The notes beneath the pieces are model-generated. The model made no database searches and was not told the origin of the DNA. It saw only the letters and a list, made by a program, of their open reading frames with translations. Position numbers and translations under genes: made by a program. Shown here piece after piece: positions 34,837 through 42,845 of a DNA stretch of 64,000 bases. Origin of the DNA: Pseudomonadota bacterium (GTDB lineage: Bacteria; Pseudomonadota; Gammaproteobacteria; Burkholderiales; Burkholderiaceae_C); NCBI GenBank assembly GCA_021815805.1, contig JAKAZQ010000008.1, positions 22,602 through 86,601 of the forward strand, written 5' to 3'. The first letter of the stretch is position 1. Each line of letters starts with the position of its first letter.

Positions 34837-37578
34837 ATGCCGCGCCAGCCCCGTGTTTCGCGCATGAATCTCGACGCGTTTTCCCGTTTTTATCGCCGTC
34901 ACGCCGGTCGCTTCGACGACATTCTCAGCCTCTGGCCGCAGGGCATCCCGGGGCGTTCCGACATCGACGCCGCGGTACGCCACGCCTGCCACGAGCGCCC
35001 GCTTGCCGGCGCGTTGCGCAGGGTGCGCAATGCGCTGATGCTGCGCCTGATGGAGTGCGACCTGCTGCACGATGCGCCGCTGGTCGACGTGTGCCACGGC
35101 ATCGGCTGCATGGCCGAGAGCGCCATCGCCGCGGCGCTGCAGGACGCCGAGTCGGAACTGCGCGCGCGCCACGGCCTGCCGCGCGACGAGCAGGGGCGCC
35201 AGGCCAGCCTGCTGGTCGTCGGCATGGGCAAGCTGGGCGGCGACGAGCTGAACGTCTCGTCCGACATCGACCTGGTGTTCGTGTTCGACCACGACGGTCG
35301 CACCGACGGCGAGCAGTCGCTGTCGAATTTTGATTATTTCTCGCAGGTCGTGCGGCGCGTCGTGCCCACGCTTTCCGACCTCACCGCCGACGGCTTCGTG
35401 TTCCGCGTGGATACCCGGCTGCGCCCGAACGGCGACAGCGGCCCGCCGGTGGTCAGCCTGGCCATGCTCGAGGAGTATTTCCAGGTGCAGGGGCGCGAAT
35501 GGGAGCGTTTCGCCTGGCTGAAGAGCCGCGTCGTGTCGCCGCAGGATGCGCAAGGCGCCCAGCAGGCGGCGCTGGACGCCGTGGTCGAGCCCTTCGTCTG
35601 GCGCCGCTACCTGGATTTCGCCATGCTGGAGGCGCTGCGCGGCGTGCACCGCCAGATCCGCCAGGAGGCCACGCGCCGCGCCAGCGCGCGCCCGGAGCGG
35701 GCGAACGACCTGAAGCTGGGCCGCGGCGGCATCCGCGAGATCGAGTTCATCGTGCAATTGCTGCAGGTCGTGCGCGGCGGGCGCATGCCGCAGATCCGCG
35801 ACCGCAATACCCTGCGCTCGCTGCAGCGCCTGGCCGACGCCGGCCTGCTGGAGGCCGCGCAGGCGAACGAGCTGGCGCGCAGCTACGAGTTCCTGCGTCG
35901 CCTGGAGCATCGCATCCAGTACCTGGACGATGCGCAGACCCATTGCCTGCCGCCCGAAGACGGCGATCTGGAGCGCGTGGCGTCGAGCTGCCGCGACGTG
36001 GCATCGGCGCCGCGCCCGGTATGCACGCTGCTGCGCGAGCTCGACGTCGTGCGCGAATTCGTCGCCGAGGAGTTCGACGCGCTGCTGCACGCATCGCAGC
36101 CGCGCTGCGTGGGCTGCCGCAAGCCGGCCGACAGCATCGACGCGCTGCTGCAGCGCCTCGGCGCGTCCGGGGTCGAAGGCGACCAGGCGGCGGCGCGCCT
36201 GCAGGCGCTCGACCAGTCGGCGCGTTACGCCGCGCTGAGCGAGCGCGGGCGGGCCCGGCTGCTGCGCGTGGTCGAGCAGGCGATCGGCATCGTCGCCGGG
36301 CAGCCGGCGGCCGATCTCGTGCTGGCGCGCCTGATCGACGTGCTCGAGACCATCGGCAGGCGCGAGACCTACCTGGCCTTTTTCGCCGAACAGGCTCCGG
36401 CGCTGCGCCGCCTGGTGATGCTGCTCGGCGCGTCGAACTGGGCGGCCGGCTACGTCAAGCGCAACCCGATGGTGGTCGACGAGCTGATCCTGCCGCAATT
36501 GCAGCCGTTCGCCACCGACGCCTGCCTCGCCGACTGCGAAATGCAGCGCCAGCGCGCGCTGCAACGCTCGACCTGGGACGCGGGCGAGGGCCTGGACGTG
36601 CTGCGCCGGGCATTTCACGCCGAGCTGTTCCGCATCCTGGTGCGCGACCTGGGCGGTCAGCTGCGCGTCGAGCAGGTCGCCGACGAGCTTTCGGCGCTGG
36701 CCGACGCGATCATCGGCAAGGCGCTCGCCTGGGCCTGGGACGACCTGCCCAGGCGCCATCGCGAGCAGCCCTGCTTCGCCGTCATCGCCTACGGCAAGCT
36801 CGGCGGCAAGGAGCTGGGCTACGGCGCCGACCTGGATGTCGTGTTCCTGTACGACGACGACGCGCCGGAGGCGGCCGAGCGCTACGGCGCGCTGGCGCGC
36901 AAGCTGGTGTGGTGGCTCACCGCGGTGACGCCGGCCGGCGGGTTGTTCGAGATCGACACCCGCCTGCGCCCGAACGGCAATGCCGGGCTGCTCGTGACCT
37001 CGCTCGCGGCGTTCGCCGAATATCAGCTCGGCCGCGGCAGCAACGCCGCCTGGACCTGGGAGCACCAGGCCCTGACGCGTGCCCGGTTCTGCGCCGGAGA
37101 CGCCCGCCTCGGCGCGCGTTTCGAGGCCATCCGCGCACAGGTGCTGGGCATGCCGCGCGACGCCGCGGCGTTGCGCGCGGAAGTCGAGGCCATGCGTCGG
37201 CGCGTCGCCGAGGGCCACCCGAACCGCGGCGAGCTTTTCGACCTGAAGCACGATACCGGCGGCATGGTGGACGTCGAGTTCGCGGTGCAGGCGCTGGTGC
37301 TGGAACACGCCGCCGCCTACCCGCAACTGCTGGCCAACGTCGGCAACATCGCGCTGCTGCGCGTGGCCGAGCAGCTCGGCCTGCTGCCGCCGCGCGTCGG
37401 ACGCGCGGCGGCCGTCGCCTATCGCCGGCTGCGCCGCCTGCAGCATGCGCAACGCCTGCGCGGCGCCGAAACGGCGGCGCGCGTGGCGCCGCAGCGCGTG
37501 ACGCGCGAGCGCGCGGCGGTGGCGGCGCTGGTGCGCGCGGTTTTCGTCGACCCGGGACTGGCGCGGCGCGCGGGCTGA
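34837..37578 (+). CDS. glnE: Glutamine synthetase adenylyltransferase/deadenylase
   Basis: Bifunctional enzyme that adenylylates and deadenylylates glutamine synthetase in response to PII and glutamine. The 913 residues hold two nucleotidyltransferase domains: the N-terminal one near residues 129-147 (GMGKLGGDELNVSSDIDLV) and the C-terminal one near 651-668 (AYGKLGGKELGYGADLDVVF). Both Asp-x-Asp pairs are intact, so both activities should remain. The start at 34837 is chosen by coverage; ATG at 34864 (MNLDAFSRFYRRH) is an alternative, and neither has a clear ribosome-binding site. Divergent from yhdP. Confidence 0.96.
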   Translation: MPRQPRVSRMNLDAFSRFYRRHAGRFDDILSLWPQGIPGRSDIDAAVRHACHERPLAGALRRVRNALMLRLMECDLLHDAPLVDVCHGIGCMAESAIAAALQDAESELRARHGLPRDEQGRQASLLVVGMGKLGGDELNVSSDIDLVFVFDHDGRTDGEQSLSNFDYFSQVVRRVVPTLSDLTADGFVFRVDTRLRPNGDSGPPVVSLAMLEEYFQVQGREWERFAWLKSRVVSPQDAQGAQQAALDAVVEPFVWRRYLDFAMLEALRGVHRQIRQEATRRASARPERANDLKLGRGGIREIEFIVQLLQVVRGGRMPQIRDRNTLRSLQRLADAGLLEAAQANELARSYEFLRRLEHRIQYLDDAQTHCLPPEDGDLERVASSCRDVASAPRPVCTLLRELDVVREFVAEEFDALLHASQPRCVGCRKPADSIDALLQRLGASGVEGDQAAARLQALDQSARYAALSERGRARLLRVVEQAIGIVAGQPAADLVLARLIDVLETIGRRETYLAFFAEQAPALRRLVMLLGASNWAAGYVKRNPMVVDELILPQLQPFATDACLADCEMQRQRALQRSTWDAGEGLDVLRRAFHAELFRILVRDLGGQLRVEQVADELSALADAIIGKALAWAWDDLPRRHREQPCFAVIAYGKLGGKELGYGADLDVVFLYDDDAPEAAERYGALARKLVWWLTAVTPAGGLFEIDTRLRPNGNAGLLVTSLAAFAEYQLGRGSNAAWTWEHQALTRARFCAGDARLGARFEAIRAQVLGMPRDAAALRAEVEAMRRRVAEGHPNRGELFDLKHDTGGMVDVEFAVQALVLEHAAAYPQLLANVGNIALLRVAEQLGLLPPRVGRAAAVAYRRLRRLQHAQRLRGAETAARVAPQRVTRERAAVAALVRAVFVDPGLARRAG

Positions 37579-37641
37579 GTACCATCGAGCCTGGCACGCG
37601 GCGCCCGAGGCGTCGCGCCCGAAGTCCCCTGACCGAATCCG

Positions 37642-38577
37642 ATGAGCTCCCTGGACGACCTGCGGCGCCACACCCGCGTGGTGGCCGATACCGCCGAGTA
37701 CCTGCGCCTGCCCGAACTGGGTGCCCAGGAGGCGACGACCAACCCCAGCCTGGTGCTGCGCGCGGTGCGCCAGCCCGAATACGCGGCACTGCTGCGCGAG
37801 GCACCGTCGCGCGACCTCGACGAGGCGATGGATCGCCTGCTCGTGCGCTTCGGCTGCGAGATCCTGCAACGCGTGCCCGGGCGCGTGTCGACCGAGATCG
37901 ACGCGCGCCTGTCGCACGACGCCGCGGCCAGCGCGGCGCGGGCACGCCGCGTCATCGCCATGTACGAGGCCGCCGGCGTGCCGCGCACGCGCGTGCTGAT
38001 CAAGCTGGCCTCGACCTGGGACGGCATCGAGGCGGCGCGCCGGCTGCGCGACGACGGCATCGCCTGCAACATGACCCTGATGTTCAGCTTCATGCAGGCG
38101 CGCGCCTGCGCCGCCGCGGGCGTGCAGCTGGTGTCGCCGTTTGTCGGGCGCATCACCGACTGGGCGCGCCAGCAGGCGGGCAGCGCCTGGGATCCGCGCG
38201 CCCATGTCGGCGATGCCGACCCCGGCGTGCACGCGCTGCTGCGCATCTGGCGCTTCTACAAGGCGCGCGGCGTGGCCACCGAGGTCATGGGGGCGAGCTT
38301 TCGCGAGACCTCGCAGATCGCCGCACTGTGCGGTTGCGACCTGCTCACCATCTCGCCCGCGCTGCTCGGCGAACTCGCCGCGTCGCCGCAGCCGCTGCCG
38401 CGCCGCCTCGACCCGGCGCAGGCCGGGGCCGCCGAGGACCACGCCGAGCTGGCGGTGGGGCGCGCCGAATTCGCCAGCGCGCTGGCCGCCGACGCGATGA
38501 GCCGCAGCAAGCTCGACGAGGGCATCGCCGCCTTCGTCGCCGACACCGAGGCCCTGCTCGAGCTGCTGCGCGCCTGA
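37642..38577 (+). CDS. tal: Transaldolase
   Basis: Transfers dihydroxyacetone units between sugar phosphates in the pentose-phosphate pathway. The 311 residues match TalB-type enzymes (about 316). The Schiff-base lysine is K121 in RVLIKLASTWDGIEA. TTNPSLVLRA (32-41), CNMTLMFSFMQARACAAAG and SPFVGRITDW are family segments. It follows glnE by 63 bp and precedes rsmE by 27 bp on the same strand. It is close to, but not part of, the Calvin operon, with cbbR in opposite orientation between them. Confidence 0.95.
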   Translation: MSSLDDLRRHTRVVADTAEYLRLPELGAQEATTNPSLVLRAVRQPEYAALLREAPSRDLDEAMDRLLVRFGCEILQRVPGRVSTEIDARLSHDAAASAARARRVIAMYEAAGVPRTRVLIKLASTWDGIEAARRLRDDGIACNMTLMFSFMQARACAAAGVQLVSPFVGRITDWARQQAGSAWDPRAHVGDADPGVHALLRIWRFYKARGVATEVMGASFRETSQIAALCGCDLLTISPALLGELAASPQPLPRRLDPAQAGAAEDHAELAVGRAEFASALAADAMSRSKLDEGIAAFVADTEALLELLRA

Positions 38578-38604
38578 GGCGCCGGCCGCTGCGCGCGCCG
38601 CGCC

Positions 38605-39333
38605 ATGCACCGTCTGTACCTTCCCGGCCCGCTCGCCGGCGACGCGGTGGCGCTGACCCCGCAGGCGCTGCGCCACGTGCGCGCGCTGCGCCTGCGCGCC
38701 GGCGAGGCGCTGCGCGTGTTCGACGGCACTGGCGGCGAATGGGAGGCGCGCCTGGGCGACGGCGCGGCGCATGTCGAACTGCTGGGCTTTCATGCCGTGG
38801 AGCGTGAGCTCGGGCGCGTCGTCGAGCTTGCCGTCGGCATGCCGGCCAACGAGCGCATGGACTGGCTGGTCGAGAAGGCCAGCGAGCTCGGGGCGGCCGT
38901 GATCACGCCGCTGATGAGCGCGCGTGCCGTGCTGCGCCTGCAGGGCGAGCGCGCCGAGCGGCGCGGCGCGCATTGGCGCGGCGTCGCCATCGCGGCGTGC
39001 GAGCAATGCGGTCGCAACCGCCTGCCGCAACTGCGCGAGGTCCAGGCGCTGGCGCCATGGCTGCGCGGCCTGCCGGCGCGCGCCGCGGCGGCGCGCTGCC
39101 TGCTCGCGGCTCCCGCGCAGGGCACGGCGCAGCCGCTGGCGCAGTGGGCGGCGAGCCTGGCGCCCGGTCAGCCGATCCTGGCGCTGAGCGGCCCGGAGGG
39201 CGGTCTCGACGCGGACGAGATCGCCGGCGCGCTGGACGCCGGGTTCGTCGCCGTCAGCCTGGGCCCCCGGGTGCTGCGCGCCGAGACGGCGCCGCTGGCG
39301 CTGCTGGCCGGGCTGTCCGCGCTGTCCGCCTGA
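38605..39333 (+). CDS. rsmE: 16S rRNA (uracil-1498-N3)-methyltransferase
   Basis: SPOUT-family methyltransferase making m3U1498 in the small-subunit rRNA. It has 242 residues, normal for RsmE. Signatures: the PUA-like start RLYLPGPLAGDAVALTPQALRHVRALRL, the middle KASELGAAVITPLMSARAV, and the SAM knot LALSGPEGGLDADEI and SLGPRVLRAETAPLALLAG. It is the last gene of the glnE-tal-rsmE run. Its last 80 bp overlap the 3' end of the convergent cbbR. Confidence 0.95.
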   Translation: MHRLYLPGPLAGDAVALTPQALRHVRALRLRAGEALRVFDGTGGEWEARLGDGAAHVELLGFHAVERELGRVVELAVGMPANERMDWLVEKASELGAAVITPLMSARAVLRLQGERAERRGAHWRGVAIAACEQCGRNRLPQLREVQALAPWLRGLPARAAAARCLLAAPAQGTAQPLAQWAASLAPGQPILALSGPEGGLDADEIAGALDAGFVAVSLGPRVLRAETAPLALLAGLSALSA

Positions 39334-40312
39334 CGCGCTCGGCGGCGGCGATCTGCGCCGGGGTCGGGCTCAGCGCCTCGGCCGGCAAGGGCTGCAGGCT
39401 GCCGAACTCGCGTGCCAGGTAGGACTCGCCGTTTTCCAGCACGAAGTAGCGGAAGGCCTCGGCCGACGGCGACAGCATCTTGCTCGCGGTGTGCACCACC
39501 TGCCAGCTGCGCACCAGCGGCAGGCCCTCGATGTCGGGGATGCCGATCAGGCCGTTGCGCAACTCCAGCCCGATGCCGTGCAGCGACAGGAAGCTGATCC
39601 CCAGCCCCGCCATCACCATCTGCTTGATGGTCTCGTTGCTGGACAGTTCCATGTCGATGCGCGGCTCGACGCGCCACTCGCGCAGGTATTCCTCCATCGC
39701 GCTGCGCGTTCCCGAGCCGGCCTCGCGGATGACCAGCCCGAACGCCGCCAGCGCCGCCGCCGGCTTGCGCTCGCCATGCATCAGCGGGTGCTCGGGCGCG
39801 CACACCACGCCCAGCGGATGCGCCGCGAACGGCTCGCCGCGCGTGGCCAGTTCGCGCGGCGGACGGCCCATGATGGCCAGGTCCAGGTCGTTGCCCTGCA
39901 ACTGCTCGCTCAGCTGTTCACGGTTGGCGACGACCAGGCGCACGTCGATGTGCGGGTGTTCGTCGCGGAACATGGCCAGCAGGCGCGGCAGGAAATACTT
40001 CGCCGAACTGACCATGCCGATGGTCAGGTGCCCGGACTGCAGGCCGCGAAAGCGCGCCAGCGTGTCTTCGGCGTCCTTCAGCGTGGCCAGCACGCGGCGC
40101 GCATGCACCAGCAGGTACTCGGCCGTCAGCGTCAGCGTCACCGACTTGCCGTTGCGCTCGAACAGCGGCAGTCCGACGTGCTGTTCGAGCTCGCGGATCT
40201 GCATGGATACCGCCGGCGGGGTCAGGTGCAGTTCGCGCGCCGCCTTGCCGAAGTTCTGGTGACGGGCGGCGGCCACGAACACCCGAAGTTGGCGCAGAGT
40301 GACGTTTTTCAT
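39254..40312 (-). CDS. cbbR: LysR-type regulator of the Calvin-cycle operon (CbbR)
   Basis: Transcription activator of CO2-fixation genes, responding to metabolites such as RuBP, phosphoenolpyruvate or NADPH in known species. The start at 40312 gives MKNVTLRQLRVFVAAARHQN, the standard CbbR N-terminus; a TTG at 40336 is less likely. The helix-turn-helix is residues about 18-45 (FGKAARELHLTPPAVSMQIRELE). The effector domain shows MVSSAKYFLPRLLAMF and SFLSLHGIGLELRNGLI. The protein is 352 residues, about 30 longer than usual. The extra Ala/Arg/Pro-rich tail is read through the rsmE 3' end. Divergent from fbp. Confidence 0.93.
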   Translation of the reverse strand: MKNVTLRQLRVFVAAARHQNFGKAARELHLTPPAVSMQIRELEQHVGLPLFERNGKSVTLTLTAEYLLVHARRVLATLKDAEDTLARFRGLQSGHLTIGMVSSAKYFLPRLLAMFRDEHPHIDVRLVVANREQLSEQLQGNDLDLAIMGRPPRELATRGEPFAAHPLGVVCAPEHPLMHGERKPAAALAAFGLVIREAGSGTRSAMEEYLREWRVEPRIDMELSSNETIKQMVMAGLGISFLSLHGIGLELRNGLIGIPDIEGLPLVRSWQVVHTASKMLSPSAEAFRYFVLENGESYLAREFGSLQPLPAEALSPTPAQIAAAERVRRTARTARPAAPAAPSRRAAPGGPG

Positions 40313-40343
40313 CAGGAAGTCTGAACTCAAGAACAAGAAATTG

Positions 40344-40376
40344 TGAATTTACCTTAATTGCGTCGACTCTTATATT
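40344..40376 (+). promoter_or_regulatory. Candidate CbbR site and promoter of the cbb operon
   Basis: In an AT-rich island of the cbbR-fbp gap, TGA-N7-TTA (40344-40356) fits the CbbR half-site pattern TNA-N7-TNA. A -10-like TATATT (40371-40376) lies 16 bp after a weak -35-like TTACCT (40349-40354) that overlaps it. A weak -35 next to an activator site is expected for a LysR-activated promoter. If used, the mRNA leader would be about 345 nt. Confidence 0.55.
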
Positions 40377-40484
40377 TGTCCGCAAGCCCGGTGCGATGCC
40401 GGCCCCGCCAGGCGGCGGCGCCGTGCCGTGCAGTGTCGTGAACGGGCCCGACGGCTGTGCCGGGGCGCGGCTGTGCCGTGCCGT

Positions 40485-40607
40485 GCCCCGGGGCATGCCG
40501 AGGGGCTTTTTCCGCAGTCGCAGTGCCTTCACGTTCATGCGAGTCTCCGTGTTTCTGACTGCGGGCTTTTTCAAGCGTCCTGTCGCGGCCCAGGGCGTTT
40601 GAAAAAG
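40485..40607 (+). promoter_or_regulatory. Structured 5' leader of the cbb operon (two hairpins)
   Basis: First element: GCCCC (40485-40489) can pair with GGGGC (40502-40506), followed by T5 (40507-40511), terminator-like but weak. Second: a 15-bp stem, 40566-40580 with 40593-40607 (two G-U pairs, 12-nt loop), beginning CTTTTTCAAG and ending TTTGAAAAAG. GGGCTTTTTC occurs twice, 60 bp apart (40503, 40563). A 21-codon frame starting at 40538 ends inside the second stem. Attenuation or RNA-stability control is inferred only. The rest of the 416-bp gap 40313-40728 holds no supported gene. Confidence 0.45.
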
Positions 40608-40728
40608 ACAGGCGTCAGCGGGTCGCCGGGGCATCCCGGTCGCCGCCGCAAGGGGCCGTCCGCGGCCGCGCAGCCGCGCATCGCCTCGCCACGCCGCACC
40701 GGAATCGACAGACTTGGGGAGACGCATC

Positions 40729-41808
40729 ATGCTGCAGGGCCGTACCACCCTTTCCAAATTCCTCATCGAGCAATTGCGCGGAGCGGACGACCAGTCCGAC
40801 CTGGCCGCGCTGCTGGTCGACGTCGCCGCGGCCATCAAGGCGATCGCGGCGATGACCGCGAAGGGCGCGCTGGGCGGCTTCCTGGGCTCGCTGGGCAGCC
40901 AGAACGTGCAGGGCGAAACGCAGAAAAAGCTCGACGTGCTGTCCAACGACGTGATGATCCAGGCCTGCGAATGGGGCGGCCTGGTCGCCGGCATGGCGTC
41001 CGAGGAGCTGGAGGCGCCCTACGCGCTGCCCGAGCGCTTCGAGCGCGGGCCGTTCCTGCTCGTGTTCGACCCGCTCGACGGTTCGTCCAACATCGACGTC
41101 AACGTGTCCGTCGGCACGATCTTCTCGGTGCTGCGCATGGCGCGCATCGGCGAGCCCGGCACCGCCGACTACCTGCGCCCGGGGGTCGAGCAGGTGGCCG
41201 CCGGCTACGCCATCTACGGCCCGGCGACCATGCTCGTGCTGTCGGTCGGCAAGGGCACCCACGGCTTCACGCTGGATCGCGAGATCGGCAACTTCATCCT
41301 CACCCATCCCGACCTGCGCATCCCGGAGGAGACCAGCGAGTTCGCCATCAACGCCAGCAACGAGCGCTTCTGGGAGCCGCCGGTGCAGCGCTACGTGGCC
41401 GAGTGCAAGGCCGGCAGCACGGGCGACCGCGGCCGCGACTTCAACACGCGCTGGATCGCCTCGATGGTCGCCGACGTGCATCGCATCCTGATGCGCGGCG
41501 GGATCTTCATGTACCCGCGCGACACCCGGGATCCGGCGCGTCCCGGCCGCCTGCGCCTGTTGTACGAGGCGAACCCGATCGGGTTCATCGTCGAGCAGGC
41601 GGGCGGCGCCGCGTCCACCGGGCGCCAGCGCATGCTCGAGGTGCAGCCGCAATCGCTGCATCAGCGCGTGCCGGTGATGCTCGGCTCGAAGCATGAGATC
41701 GAGCGTCTCGAGCGCTACCACCGGGAATACGATAGCGGGCAGGACAAGCCGTTCGCCTCGCCGCTGTTCAAGGACCGCTCGCTGTTCGGCGACAGCGCGC
41801 GCGTCTGA
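40729..41808 (+). CDS. fbp: Fructose-1,6-bisphosphatase class I (CbbF)
   Basis: Removes the 1-phosphate of fructose-1,6-bisphosphate (and possibly sedoheptulose-1,7-bisphosphate) in the Calvin cycle. The 359 residues include the metal/catalytic motif DPLDGSSN at 114-121 and the C-terminal [20 protein letters not shown]. The start at 40729 has GGGGAGA 6-7 bp upstream and gives [12 protein letters not shown]; a TTG 15 bp earlier would sit in that ribosome-binding site. First gene of a seven-gene run in the order F-P-T-Z-G-K-A known from Cupriavidus, divergent from cbbR. Confidence 0.96.
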   Translation: MLQGRTTLSKFLIEQLRGADDQSDLAALLVDVAAAIKAIAAMTAKGALGGFLGSLGSQNVQGETQKKLDVLSNDVMIQACEWGGLVAGMASEELEAPYALPERFERGPFLLVFDPLDGSSNIDVNVSVGTIFSVLRMARIGEPGTADYLRPGVEQVAAGYAIYGPATMLVLSVGKGTHGFTLDREIGNFILTHPDLRIPEETSEFAINASNERFWEPPVQRYVAECKAGSTGDRGRDFNTRWIASMVADVHRILMRGGIFMYPRDTRDPARPGRLRLLYEANPIGFIVEQAGGAASTGRQRMLEVQPQSLHQRVPVMLGSKHEIERLERYHREYDSGQDKPFASPLFKDRSLFGDSARV

Positions 41809-41927
41809 GGCGGGCGCGCCGTCTCGGCGCGCCGCTCCGCCCGCTGCGTCTGCCGGGTTTCCCCGCGCGGATCGCCGTCACCGGCGCGCCGCGACCTCCC
41901 CTTGTCCTTTCGCCCCCCCCCACCGCC

Positions 41928-42803
41928 ATGTCCGCCAAGCACCCCATCATCGCGATCACCGGCTCGTCGGGAGCCGGCACCACGACCGTGATGCGCAGTT
42001 TCCAGCACATTTTCCGGCGCGAGAAAATCCATGCCCAGATCGTCGAGGGCGATTCGTTCCACCGCTTCGACCGCGCCGGGATGCGCGAGGAAATGAAGCG
42101 CCAGGAGCTGGCGGGCAACACCCACTTCAGCCATTTCGGCCCGGAGGCGAACCTGCTGGCCGAGCTCGAGCAGGTGTTCCGCGACTATGGCGCCAGCGGC
42201 GGCGGCCGGGTGCGCAAGTACATCCACGACGCCGCCGAGGCGGCCGAATTCGGCGTCGAGCCCGGGCATTTCACGGACTGGCAGGACATGCAGCCGGGCT
42301 CCGACCTGCTGTTCTACGAGGGCCTGCACGGCGGCTACGCCGACGCCAGCGTCGATGTCGCGCGCCATGTCGACCTGCTGGTGGGCGTGGTGCCGATCAT
42401 CAACCTGGAGTGGATCCAGAAACTGCATCGCGACCAGAACCAGCGCGGCTACTCCCAGGAGGCCGTGATGGATACGATCCTGCGACGCATGCCCGATTAC
42501 GTGCAGCATCTCACGCCGCAGTTTTCGCGCACCCACGTCAACTTCCAGCGCGTGCCGACGGTCGATACTTCCAATCCGTTCATCGCCAAGGACATCCCGA
42601 GCCTGGATGAAAGCATGGTGGTGATCCGCTTCGCCGACCCGCACGGCATCGATTTCCCGTACCTGCTGTCGATGCTGCACGATTCCTGGATGACGCGGCC
42701 GAACAGCCTCGTGGTGCCGGGCGGCAAGATGAGCCTGGCGATGCAGCTGATTCTGACGCCGATGATTCTTCGATTGATGGACATGAAGCGCAGAGCCGGC
42801 TGA
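41928..42803 (+). CDS. prk: Phosphoribulokinase (CbbP)
   Basis: Phosphorylates ribulose-5-phosphate to RuBP, the CO2 acceptor; diagnostic of a Calvin cycle. The 291 residues match the bacterial (octameric, class I) type. The P-loop GSSGAGTT is at 12-19 and EGDSFHRFDR follows. VNFQRVPTVDTSNPF and the C-terminal VVPGGKMSLAMQLILTP are family signatures. The class I enzyme lacks the redox-regulated cysteines of plant PRK and is usually activated by NADH. It follows fbp after 119 bp, a gap without an ORF, and precedes tkt by 42 bp. Confidence 0.98.
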   Translation: MSAKHPIIAITGSSGAGTTTVMRSFQHIFRREKIHAQIVEGDSFHRFDRAGMREEMKRQELAGNTHFSHFGPEANLLAELEQVFRDYGASGGGRVRKYIHDAAEAAEFGVEPGHFTDWQDMQPGSDLLFYEGLHGGYADASVDVARHVDLLVGVVPIINLEWIQKLHRDQNQRGYSQEAVMDTILRRMPDYVQHLTPQFSRTHVNFQRVPTVDTSNPFIAKDIPSLDESMVVIRFADPHGIDFPYLLSMLHDSWMTRPNSLVVPGGKMSLAMQLILTPMILRLMDMKRRAG

Positions 42804-42845
42804 AATGTCGGGTCTGCCGCGCGCAACCCTTGCGAGAATGCCACG

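Noticed and set aside
34822..39030. Open frame of about 1,400 codons on the minus strand, and a similar 1,000-codon plus-strand frame at 21-3041
   Set aside because: Both lie antisense to clear conserved genes (glnE-tal-rsmE; the RND pump). Their translations are dominated by Arg, His, Gln, Ala and Gly, as expected from GC-rich third positions read in reverse.
40254..40542. Minus-strand frame starting at an ATG near 40537 with a good GGAGA upstream
   Set aside because: It runs through the cbb promoter island and into cbbR in another frame. The product (MNVKALRLRKKPLG…) has no recognisable feature.
40396..40602. 68-codon plus-strand frame in the cbb leader as a separate gene
   Set aside because: No ribosome-binding site, low-complexity product, and it covers the hairpins. 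Only its last 21 codons were kept as a possible leader-peptide idea.
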